A DNA stretch of 64,000 bases, from contig CM045767.1 in NCBI GenBank assembly GCA_025200525.1, forward strand, positions 9,717,273 through 9,781,272, in the 5' to 3' direction. Of the stretch, positions 54,587-64,000 are shown in pieces. The notes below the pieces were generated by a model, which searched no databases, had not been told where the DNA came from, and saw only the letters and a list, made by a program, of their open reading frames with translations. Position 1 is the stretch's first letter, and each line of letters opens with the position of its first letter. Source of the DNA: Camellia lanceoleosa (taxonomy: Eukaryota; Streptophyta; Magnoliopsida; Ericales; Theaceae). The position numbers were made by a program, and so were the translations under genes.

Positions 54587-55607
54587 TTATTCTTGCGCAA
54601 GCATGCAGCCCATCGTGGTTTCAGTCACTGACAGATACAAAATCAACGGTTTCCCCGACTCTGGTGGCGATAAAACGGGTGGGTTCTGTAGATATTCTTT
54701 GATCTGTTCAAATGTAGCTTGACATCGGCCGTCCCATTGGAACTTCTTCCCTTTCTTCAGGAGGCCAAAAAGTGGTTCACAAGTCAAGGTTAATTTCGAA
54801 ATAAACCGTCTTATGAATTGCACTTTACCCAGAAAGCCTCGCACCTCCTTTTCAGTCCTTGGTGGTGGCATTTCTAGGATGGCCTTGATTTTGGAAGGGT
54901 CGACCTCGATGCCCCTTTGTGTAATCAGAAACCCTAGCATTTTCCCCGCTGTAACACCAAACGTACATTTCTGAGGGTTTAGCCGCAACCGGAATTCCCT
55001 GATCCTTTGAAAAAACTTGTGCAAGGCGGTGTAGTGGCCCTCTCTTTCTTTGGACTTGACAATCATGTTGTCCACATACACCTCAACCTCTTTGTGGATC
55101 ATATCATGTAGTATTGTGGTCGCGGCCCGTTGATAAGTAGCTCCAGCGTTCTTCAACCCAAACGGCATTACCTGGTAGCGATATGTCCCACGGGGTGGTG
55201 AATCTGATCTTTTCCCTCTTCGGTGCCATCACTATCCGGTTGTATCTGAGAAGCCATCCATGAATGAGAGCAATGCATGCCCCTGTGAAATCTACCAACT
55301 CATCGATGTGCGGTAAGGAAAGTCGTCGCCGGACTAGCTCTGTTCAAATCCTGAAGTCTACATACACGGATTACGCCATCTTTCTTGAGACCGGAACAAT
55401 GTTGGCCAACCAAGTCGGATATTCAAATACCAGCAGGAAGCCTGCGTCGATTTGCTTGGTGACCACTTCCTTAATCTTAAGAGCCCAATCCAGGCAGATC
55501 CTTCTGAGTTTCTGCTTGACAGGTCGGGCCTCGGGGTCAAGGGGGATCCGATCTTTGTACAATCTCGGGATCGATTCGGGCATGTCTTCGTAGGACCACG
55601 AAAACAT
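54587..55607 (-). pseudogene. Reverse transcriptase of the Tat element (frameshifted, active site changed)
   Basis: Minus-strand pieces: DRIPLDPEARPVKQKLRRI and TKQIDAGFLLVFEYPTWLAN are the RT N-terminal part. They are followed by a damaged stretch (55170-55370) and then MPFGLKNAGATYQRAATTIL. The catalytic box reads YVDNMIV (55078-55058), where the family has YVDDMIV. Asp-to-Asn at the second catalytic Asp would abolish polymerase activity. RGIEVDPSKIKAIL, RGFLGKVQFIRRFI and the start of the first RNase H follow. The AAC codon can be explained by one G-to-A change from GAC. Confidence 0.9.
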
Positions 55608-55639
55608 CTTTGAAATCTTTTAATAAAGCGACTAAGCGC

Positions 55640-58380
55640 TCGTGTTCCTCTGAAGACAACGTGTACCCGACCTGGACCAGCGGGTCCTCCTCGACTAATG
55701 TTCACGGTAATGATTTCGTCCATTAATGGTTTAACAAATCTCTCTTGCTCTTGCTCAATTAAACGTTGTAAAACCGGAGGAACTTCGTCCTCGTCGTTTT
55801 GATCAAAATTTTGAAAGTCTGAATTAATGCAATAAATTAGGGGCACAGAAAAGTACTCGGAAACCACAGATAGTTCATTCTCATTAGGCACATCCAAATC
55901 GTCCAATTCATTGGTTACAACAGACTCAAATGAAAAGGAAAAAGACGACCTGGACAGGACTGTGGCATCCGGGTCAACATCCCCAGGAGTACCAGACTCA
56001 GACTCAGTCGAGCTGGAACCTGATTCCGACTCACAGGACTTGGTGGAATCAGATTCCGGCTCACTACCTAACCCGGTACTGCTAGACAAAAATCCCTCTT
56101 CGTACTGCCAAGTGAGAGAGGGTGCGATTGATGTATCCAAGATAGCTACTGGTCGACTCGCAGCCGTTTCATCCCCAATCATGGAAACCGCGAAGTTATC
56201 CCCCAAGCACTCTTGGTCGATCGGAGGATCAGAGAGGAGACATGCCAGTGCTACCCCCATTTCCAACTCTGTGCCCTCAAGATCCACTACCTTATTCTGC
56301 TCAACCTCAGTTGTTGGGTCTGTCTGCTCTGTGGCAACGTCATCCCCGGATAATTGCAGGTCGAAGAAGATTTGAAGCGTGCGCTTCTTTCTCGCGTTTA
56401 ACCATGGCTCTGGAAGCCGCAAAATGGAAAGTCCTCCCTCTCCGAAAGCGTCCGTTCAAGGTGCCTGGATGGGCTGTGCATCAAGTCAAAGGCTTCCCAC
56501 CGCTGCCGCTCTGCCGGCCATTTCCTTTCCTTTCCTCACCCAGTCTTCTTTGGTGGGCAGATAACCCAGCCCAAAGGTATGCGGGTTGTGTGGCACTTCG
56601 GCCAATGCTGCGACTCCTTTCCTGCCGCTTCTTCCTAATCCCATCCCGGGAATATGTTGTAACTTGTTCATGAGGTAGACGGATTGAGCACTAACGTACA
56701 CACCTTCATTCACAGCCATAATATTTTGCACTACCCGGGCCTCCGCCAAAGTGAACCCCGATAAGAACACATCCTCCGTGCCGTGCTCGATTTTCAAAAC
56801 TGGCGTAGACACTTCTGGCGGCAGATGGATAGATGAATTTCCGAAAACAATTGCAACCCCCTTCCCGTGAGGGTATTTCAACATCTGGTGCAGAGTGGAA
56901 GAGACTGCTTTCACTTGGTGCAACCACGGCCGCCCCAAGAGCAAGTTGAAGGTTGCGAGAACGTCCAAGACATGAAATTCAATGTTGTGTTGTCCTGGAC
57001 CAACCTGGGTCTGAACCTTGACAGTCCCCATCACTTCCCTACTGGTATTATCATAAGCTTTGATCACCTAAGTGGTTGGTATGAAGTCTGCGGGTTTTAA
57101 CCCGATTGTATATCTTGAATTACATTTGGCTGATGCGGAACATTGATAGAACCCAGTATCAACAAGTACCACCGGTATCCACTTATCTCTACACTCCACG
57201 GAGATGTAGAGGGGTTTGTTATGATTCACGCCCTCAGGCGGCAATTCCTTGTCTGAAAAGGTTAATGCCGGGGAACCTCCTCCCGAAAAAACCAGCCCAA
57301 CCAGCTGCTCTGGCGTAGTTTCGATGGAGAGTTTGGCCTTGTCCATAGCAGATAGGATAGCCTTGAAGCCATAAGCAGTCCCCAGATGGAGATGTCTGCC
57401 TGTATTTTCTTTAACTGTCTCAGTACAGCTTCTTCTTCAATTTGCTTCTCTCTCTGTTTCTCTGCCTCTTTATCTTTCCCGGATGTCTCGGGTTGGTCAA
57501 GGTGTGGGGGCTTGAAATACCGCCCACTCCTGGTCATATGGTCTACCTCATCGAGGTACCAAGTATCATCCGGTTGAGCACCTGCCCAATCTTCGTCTGT
57601 GTGGGCAAGACATAAGTCATCGTCTTCCCACCACATCCCACTGACATTTAACAAACACCTATCTGGTTCCGGCAAGTTCGTACTCTCGGTACTTTCATCC
57701 CACATGCTCACAGCATGTCCTGCTCTTGTGCTCGCAGCACTTTCAACCTCTTCATGGTTCTTGGCTTTCCGGATTCTTTCAGAATCTCACCTCTTCTCTC
57801 GCTCCTCCTGTGTTAGTGGGGTTTGTTGTTCGGTTTTCACAATATCTTGATCCCAAGCAAAATTCTTTGTACCGGTGCTCTCTGGCAATTCATTCTGACT
57901 CTCGGCCCTTCCAGCCATCATTGATACCCCTGCCCCTGCCGGGCCTTGCTCTGGCTGAATTTCCACAACATCTGGCTGATCATCTAACCAGCCGGCGATC
58001 TCTGTCGACTCCCCATATTCAAACCAATTGATTGTTGCATCCCCTGCTTCTTGGTCGTTGAAGAACTGGAGGTTAGCGAAATCTTCTTCCACCGTTGTCA
58101 GATCATCTGCCCTTTGTTCAAGTCTGTCCCCCCGAATCATGCACAGTTCAGCTTTTTCTGGCAGTCCCACACTCGGCTCAGACTGGCCCACTGATAGGAT
58201 GTATCCGCTCGGATCATAGGCTCTTCCAGCTAGATTCCCAGACTGTTCCATCCCAGACTCACCAATTCTGCTCTCCTCTGGAACCTGCCCCGTTCCATCT
58301 TCGAAGGTCACCACCTCTGGCTCAGATTGGGTTGTGAAGGTGTCCAACATGCACAAGTCAGTGCAATCAGGAAGGATCAC
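55640..58380 (-). pseudogene. Protease and acidic linker region of the Tat element
   Basis: The order on the minus strand is: an acidic Glu/Asp/Ser-rich linker (58380-57787), SGRYFKPPHLDQPE (57540-57490), then the protease (57346-57068), with VLVDTG at its active site (family: VLVDTGSS; here VDTGFYQCSA is damaged next to the motif). After a stop there is GTVKVQTQVGPGQHNIEFHV and FNLLLGRPWLHQVKAV, the C-terminal half of the protease. A G-patch-like GMGLGRSGRKGV and GLGYLPTKEDW follow. A second acidic, Ser-rich linker (56422-55700) precedes RT. Several frames are involved. Confidence 0.85.
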
Positions 58381-60060
58381 CTCCGGCTTGGGTAGGTAAG
58401 AGGGAGTAATATAGATACTAGAATCGTAGGAAACGACCCCAGTTTGAATGAGGTTGACTCTTTTGGGTGATGGATCTTGGTTATGTACGGGGAGTGGGTT
58501 AGTTGTGACATTGGGTCTTTCGGGAGGTAGAATGATATTCTTGTCAACGAGGTCTTGAATCTCGTGACGCAGCTGGAAACATTGATCTGTATCATGGCCA
58601 TCTTCTTTGGTGAATGATACGCCTTTGGGTTGTGGGAAGGGGGGAGTGGATTTGGTAATGGCCTCGGCTCTAGGGGTTTCAGATGCCCCTTTTTGATTAG
58701 AACGCCGAGAGCCTTGGACAAGGGCATGTATAGTGGAGTGAAGGTTCTTTGGCCTCTGGATTGGTATCTCGGGGCTTGGGTACTGCTCCCGGATGTATTG
58801 GAAAAGGGTGTGGCCGCTGCGGGCCTTGGTTGGGAAGGGGGAGTGGTGGTGACCATGCCGACCTCCGAAGTCCTTGTGTTGGCAGCGCCACTCGGGCCTG
58901 CGGTGTTATTACGATTGAATGTCCTTCGGGGCTGCTCTCGGTCTTGGTCGATCAAACCTTGCTTCATCGCATCCTCGATCTGTACCCCCATCTCGTGTAA
59001 ATCTGAGAAGGTGGGAAAAGGGAGTACGATCATTTTCTGCATTAACTTCGGTTGGAGATTGCGTACAATCATCCGAATTTGATCTTTATCTGTTGGCCTC
59101 AAGGTCATCATTGATGCCTTTGCTCTCCACCGAGTTACAAAATCAGAGAAAGTCTCTTTTTGTTCCTGCCTCGTTGTTTCGAGATCACGTGTTGTAATCT
59201 CGATCTGTGTATTATATGAGTACTGTGCAACGAAGGCCTCAGCCAGCTCATCCCAATTTCTCTTCACATCATCTTCTAACTGCGTGCGGAGATGGCGCCA
59301 CCCGACAAAGTTCTGCCAAACAAAGAAAGCTTTTGTGGTCGGGTTAGGCCCATTGGTCTCAGGACGTCTGAAAATAGCCGAAGATGGACCATGGGATCTC
59401 CGGACCCATCAAAACGGTCAATCTGTGGCATCTTGAATCTGTCTGGCAATGTTACGGCCACATCAGTGTACCCATCTTCGATGTCTGGGATGGCCTTCAC
59501 CCCCTGCGACTTCTTGAAAAGCTTTTCCAGCTTACTCAGTTTCAGAGCCGTATGATCTACCTCGAACTCAAATGGAGAGTCCGGGTGGTTGGGTGTAAGA
59601 TTCTTGGACAGTTGCGGCAGAAGCGGGGGCGGAGCCAGTCCCGTTGGAAGGTTCGTGTCCTCTTGAGTATTCTGGACATTGGGTAAGGTATTCTGGGTGT
59701 TCGGGAGGTTATTCTGAGGATTTGGCAGGGTATTCGACGATGAGTGCTTTCGGGTAGTGGGGCTTGGTGGAGAAGGAGCGATGTGAAGCGACGCATTTGC
59801 ATTCTATTCTTGACCTAATGTCGGCTCACGGGCCATGACTGCGGCTTGTTGTTTAGAAAATTCCGCTTGGCGGATGGCATCATCTTGCATCTGTTTCATG
59901 CTCTCGTGCATTTGGCGTATCATCGCCTCCATCCCTAATGTATTCTGCTGTTCCATCTGAATGACCGGTAAATGTATCTCTATGGCAGAACACGAAATTT
60001 CAACTTTATTTCTTGTCAATGACCCTCTGTCGGTAATCCTGTTCGACACCTGCGCCTCCT
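58377..60060 (-). pseudogene. gag of the Tat element (frameshifted)
   Basis: The N-terminal piece (60049-59804) has a Gln/Met-rich coiled-coil-like stretch (MIRQMHESMKQMQDDAIRQA) and stops. The next piece (59500-59276) has VTLPDRFKMPQIDRFDGSGD and VHLRLFSDVLRPMGL. A frame change near 59275 leads to the third (59267-58377): WDELAEAFVAQYSYNTQIEI, TRQEQKETFSDFVTRWRAKA, IRMIVRNLQPKLMQKM. This is the standard Ty3 gag core. It ends with a Pro-rich segment and LPNPLPPSHNPKAYHS, after which the frame shifts again. Confidence 0.9.
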
Positions 60061-61084
60061 CGGCCTTCTTCTGATAACTGGGGGTAGAGAGTGGAACACT
60101 GGATGTCCGTCAACGAGATCCTCGGATCGGTTGAGTCGGCGACCTCGTGTCCAAAGTGCTTGGGGAGTATCTGCCGGTTCGAAAGCAATCGTACTAAAAA
60201 CTGCCCCTAGCAAAAAGATAATAAAGCAAAAAGGAAATAAATGACCAGAAAAACGGGCAGCATAACAGCTTAAATTAAATACACACAACGCAGGCAGTAT
60301 ACAACACGCGGTTGATAAGTTTGAAAATACATGCCCTTAATCATCGATCCTTTGTTCTGTATCCTTTGTTCCCCAAAACTAAATCGGATATCCGCAGACA
60401 ACTGATTCTTAGATACTGACTGATGCCCACAGGCCTGATGCTCAAACTTAACTGATACATGCATTCCTCAGAGACGACTCTAACAAGCACACGGCAGATA
60501 AGTGAGAGCCAAAACACCCTATGTTGGGGTAGGGTTTCCCTGTCCTATTTTGTCAGAACTAGGGTTTCACCACGCACGCAATGCTTCAAACAACCTATAA
60601 ACGGGTAAGCAACCTGTCCTAGTTTGGAATGGTCACTATGGATCCGAATATGCACTAGGTCAAATGGTCAAAAAGGGTGCCCCGGTAAAACCGGGGTTTG
60701 TGTTCCCATACTGGCAGAGCCCGTAACCGGTCAGCTTTATGGACATGCCTTGACAAGACAAGCCTTCAAGAACCGCCAGAATAGCAGATGGCAAACACGG
60801 TGTCCTAGGCGCACCAATGCAAATGCAATGCAAAGAAACACACAAGTGTAGTCAAAACCAAATATCATGAGTTAGTCAAGTTCTCTAAATCCCACAGAAG
60901 TCGCCAGAACTGTAGAGGTCCCCGAGCATCCGGGTAAATGAGTCTGAGTCCTCCTGCTCGTTCGATATTGGGTCACTACGATTCGAAGGACTCAAATGTC
61001 ACGGTTCTTAATCTTGAACCAAAGAGTCCAAATCCGCAAATCGTTTAGAAAAGCAGATTTTTGAAAGAAGTGCCAAACATGGAT
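60061..61084 (-). other. Leader between PBS and gag of the Tat element
   Basis: No coding signal. This is the 5' untranslated region of the element. Confidence 0.6.
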
Positions 61085-61104
61085 CGCCAGAATCTGAGTC
61101 GCCA
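61085..61104 (-). promoter_or_regulatory. Primer-binding site of the Tat element
   Basis: On the minus strand TGGCGACTCAGATTCTGGCG. A TGGCGACTC start is typical of primer sites in Tat/Ogre elements (non-initiator tRNA). Confidence 0.65.
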
Positions 61105-61106
61105 CC

Positions 61107-64000
61107 TAAATATTTTTTAAATGGGAAATTTAGGAAACCCTGACTCGGTGCCAAAAGGCCACGTGTCCGTCATCACCAAAGTTGCCTCGGCTTGGGAACT
61201 TGTGTACGATTGGGGAAGGTCACTTCGTGAGCACCCCCGCTCACCCGGTCAAAGACCGGCCTCTACTAACCATGATATCTGTTTTTGAAAACATTGTGTG
61301 TTCTTATTCCGGTTATTAGCCTAGGTTACTATGTGATGCGCACAGCGTACAAGTATAGACTGAGTCGCCTGAATTGGAACAAAACATTTCACGTTTGTTT
61401 GTTTGAAAAATGGTTTGATGGTGCTACCCGCAGGTAGGCTAAGATGTGGATTTGCCACCCTCGGGTGGGCTTAGAAAACGTGATTTTGCCACTATCTAGT
61501 GGGCTTAAAACAAACATTTGATGAATTGTCCCAACTCAGATAACTCAACCTCCACCCACAGGCATTCAAGGCAGTTATATCACATAAGCACATAGCCTCA
61601 TGGTAAGCATGCTATTTATGGCAGCACTCACACGCATGCAAGGATGCTAAAGCATAAAACTCACCGAGTACTCCAAGCCAAAACAAAAAAAATCGATTAG
61701 AAATCATGCATGATCCTAAATGTACAGAAATGCCTAATGTAACACATGCAAAGATGCAACTATAACAGGCTCGACTGTCCTAAACATGGCATATGGAATG
61801 CTACAACTAATACGTATTCAATTTGGGATTAAAATACAAATGCAGTTTGTATGATGCGCCGAGCCCGGTGCGTGCAAAACAGATGAATGATGCAAACATG
61901 CTGTCATACTGTATGCTAATTGAAATATGCTCTATATCTAACCATCGTAAGCAGGTAAATAAAAAGGAAGAAAGACGTGGGGTTGGAAGACATACATCAC
62001 ACTCACCCACACTTATTACAATTATGCCCTCGTGCAGAGGGTCCGAATAAATAATACAGTCCAAAATAAAAGAATAATACAGTCCGAAATATACAGTCCG
62101 AAATGACAGATTCCTAATTAATTAACAAATTAAAGAAGAAAAATTGTAAACTGGCATGCAAGTTAGGGACTGCCTTGACTCTGCTCCAGATAATGAAGTG
62201 ATGCATGTTTGAGCTTCCTTACGCAGAAATCCACTGGGATGCCCAAATTAGCCTCTGTTTGCAACGTTTCTCGAAATACGTGCCGGACTCCGAAAAGTTG
62301 TTGATTCTTCATTTTGGCTGCAACAGAGAGCAGGAAAGGAGCATAGCGATGTATTTCACAAATTTATGCATGCCTCGATCCTCGTGCCACCAATCACGCA
62401 TATCGATGCATGATAGCCGAGGAGCCGAATTGCATGACTCAATATAAGATGAATGCACATGAATGCTACAACAAAACCTAACTCCATCATGGATAATCAG
62501 GAGTGTCGGTGACTGGGGAATTGAGACCCGTTAACACTGAGTCTGAAACGTGCCTCGTTTCCGTGCGAAACTAGCTCCTATTCCGAACACAATGCAATAT
62601 GCATGATATGCATGAAATGTAGCTAATATGCAATCCTAACATACACAATGTCATGGAATGGCATACACGCTAAACGAGATAACACACAACCAAGCATACA
62701 CAATGCTACGGATGAAATGACATACGCAATGCAGTAATGGGCCTACACCAACATGAGAGAGCCTCAACTACACTCACAAACGAGGCCATCGGATAAAAGT
62801 GAAGTGCCTCAAAATGCGTGCACACGAGCACGCAAACCGAGGCAATGGCATACGGAATGCAATAATGCTAAAATGACATAAACAATACAATATGGGCTTA
62901 CACTAACATGAGAGAGCCTCAGCCACACTCACATAAGAGGCCGAGAGATGAAAAATGAGATGCCTCGAAATGCATGCACACGGGCACGCAAACCGAGGCA
63001 ATGACATATACGATGAAATGAGACTAAAATGGCATACAGAATGCAAAATGGACTTACACTAACATGGGTGAGCCTCAGCCACACTCACATAAGAGGCCGT
63101 CGGATAAAAAAAAAGAAGTGCCTTGAAATGCGTTACACTGCAGACGCAAAACCGAGGCAATGACATAAAGGCATGAAACGGCTGAAATATGATATACAAT
63201 GAGACTAAAATGAGATGTCTCAAAATGCGTGCTCACGAAAAGCTAAACCGAGAAAATGGCATCTGACGAAATGCAATAGGACTAAAATGAGATATGCGAT
63301 CCAATATGGGCTTACACCAACATGAGAGAGCCTCAACCACACTCACCACAGGTAGATGGATGAAAATGAAGTGCCTCGAAATGCGTGCACGGCGCATAAG
63401 CAAGCCGATGATGGCCTAAGGCATGAAATGGCATGGAAATGATATGCAAACATGCAAATGAATTTTGGCACTGAAATGTGGGGGAAAACAGCCCCGAAAC
63501 GAGGCGAAAGTACACCCGATGCATGAAATGGCCCCGAAACATGAATTTAGGCACCCGAAATGGCCTATAGCTATACCAAACATGCACAATATAGACATGA
63601 AATGAAAATACAGTAGCAAGGCAGCCCCAAGAAAAGCATTTTTCAGTCATAAAAAGGGCTAAACAGCAATCACACATAGGATTAAGCAAGAATGCAAAAA
63701 TGGCTCCCCACGAGGGGTATTGAAGTAAGTGATATATTCAATGCCCAAATGGAAAAATACCCTTCTACAACACTGATGAGGGACTAAAAATATGAACATT
63801 TACAGTAGATGACATCCCCCAAATCAATATGCAAAGATGCTAAAAATGTCATGCAAGAACTAGGATACATAAGGCTATAACATGAGGTACCCCAAACATT
63901 CATCAAAACAGCAAAGAACCTCAATGAAATATGTCAAGAAGATCAAAATATGACTCTTTCCAGTTCTGATGATGGCCGAAAATAGAAGCTAGATGAGCTT
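61107..64000 (-). repeat. 5' LTR of the Tat element, running off the window
   Basis: Begins just outside the primer site and fills the rest of the window, at least 2.9 kb. Non-coding and low in ORFs, with a tandem array at 62738-63420. The exact terminus next to the primer site is not fixed. Confidence 0.7.
62738..63420. repeat. Four tandem copies of a 150-250 bp unit in the Tat LTR
   Basis: Each copy begins ATGGGCTTACACYAACATGAG, then GAGCCTCAGCCACACTCAC, and goes on through GTGCCTCGAAATGCGTGCAC and AAACCGAGGCAATG. Starts are near 62738, 62902, 63050 and 63307. The third copy contains an extra partial duplication of its second half. Confidence 0.9.

Larger units (their letters stand above)
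50966..64000 (-). mobile_element. Tat-lineage Ty3 retrotransposon, minus strand, partial
   Basis: The domain order on the minus strand is 5' LTR (off the right edge), PBS (61104-61085), gag, protease, RT, two RNase H domains and integrase, then an antisense PMD ORF. The second, archaeal-type RNase H and the antisense ORF mark the Tat group (Retand/Ogre relatives). The 3' LTR is missing; the left side is cut where the truncated LTR begins. The coding part has many frameshifts and stops. Confidence 0.9.

Noticed and set aside
55911..56673. Plus-strand frames of 154 and 143 residues opposite the Tat linker
   Set aside because: They mirror the acidic, serine-rich linker on the minus strand and show no domain of their own.

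Overview
The window looks like nuclear DNA of a eudicot plant. It is AT-rich, host genes are sparse and intron-containing, CT/GA microsatellites are common, and most of the sequence is plant-type LTR retrotransposons (Copia; Ty3 Tekay-like and Tat-like), a CACTA DNA transposon and MITEs, many nested in each other. I do not name a species.

Region by region: (1) 1-2087 is the 3' end of an unrecognised host gene on the + strand (four exons modelled) with a perfect inverted repeat and a MITE-like element in its large intron. (2) 2088-7800 is AT-rich intergenic DNA with an ~0.8 kb palindromic element, another MITE candidate, short tandem repeats and a hAT transposase remnant. (3) 7829-8524 (-) is the only complete-looking host gene: a membrane-anchored, SAM-dependent methyltransferase-like protein, with a five-codon upstream ORF whose stop overlaps the start codon. 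(4) 9236-36066 is one old Copia-type element (target duplication GTAAA) swollen by nesting. Its internal part holds a Ty3 solo LTR (13346-15965, duplication GTAAG). Its 3' LTR is split by a 16.6 kb CACTA element (18773-35369, duplication TTA). The CACTA element carries genomic fragments of two host genes, a BTB/POZ protein and an XRN 5'-3' exoribonuclease, and is itself split by a Tekay-type Ty3 element (22528-32065, duplication ACTTC). (5) 36072-39915 is intergenic with several MITEs, including an 846 bp Mutator-like foldback with a 9-bp duplication and a short element containing a very strong G-quadruplex motif. (6) 39921-48154 is a minus-strand Copia element (duplication AATAA) interrupted by a Copia-type solo LTR (duplication TAACC) and by a young, almost intact + strand Copia element (42598-47308, duplication CTTAC). 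(7) 48160-49827 is intergenic with a second 9-bp-duplication MITE. (8) 49828-50965 is a truncated minus-strand Ty3 LTR. (9) 50966-64000 is a minus-strand Tat-lineage Ty3 element (gag, protease, RT, RNase H, integrase, PBS, long 5' LTR running off the window), with an intron-containing plant-mobile-domain ORF in antisense beyond integrase.

All but one of the retroelement coding regions are broken in many places. The + strand Copia element has only a few lesions. Insertion order from nesting: Copia (9236) came before CACTA, which came before Tekay; the solo LTR at 13346 also post-dates the Copia. The minus-strand Copia at 39921 came before both elements inside it. The most unusual content is the gene-capturing CACTA element and the antisense plant-mobile-domain ORF in the Tat element. 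No tRNA, rRNA or CRISPR was seen.
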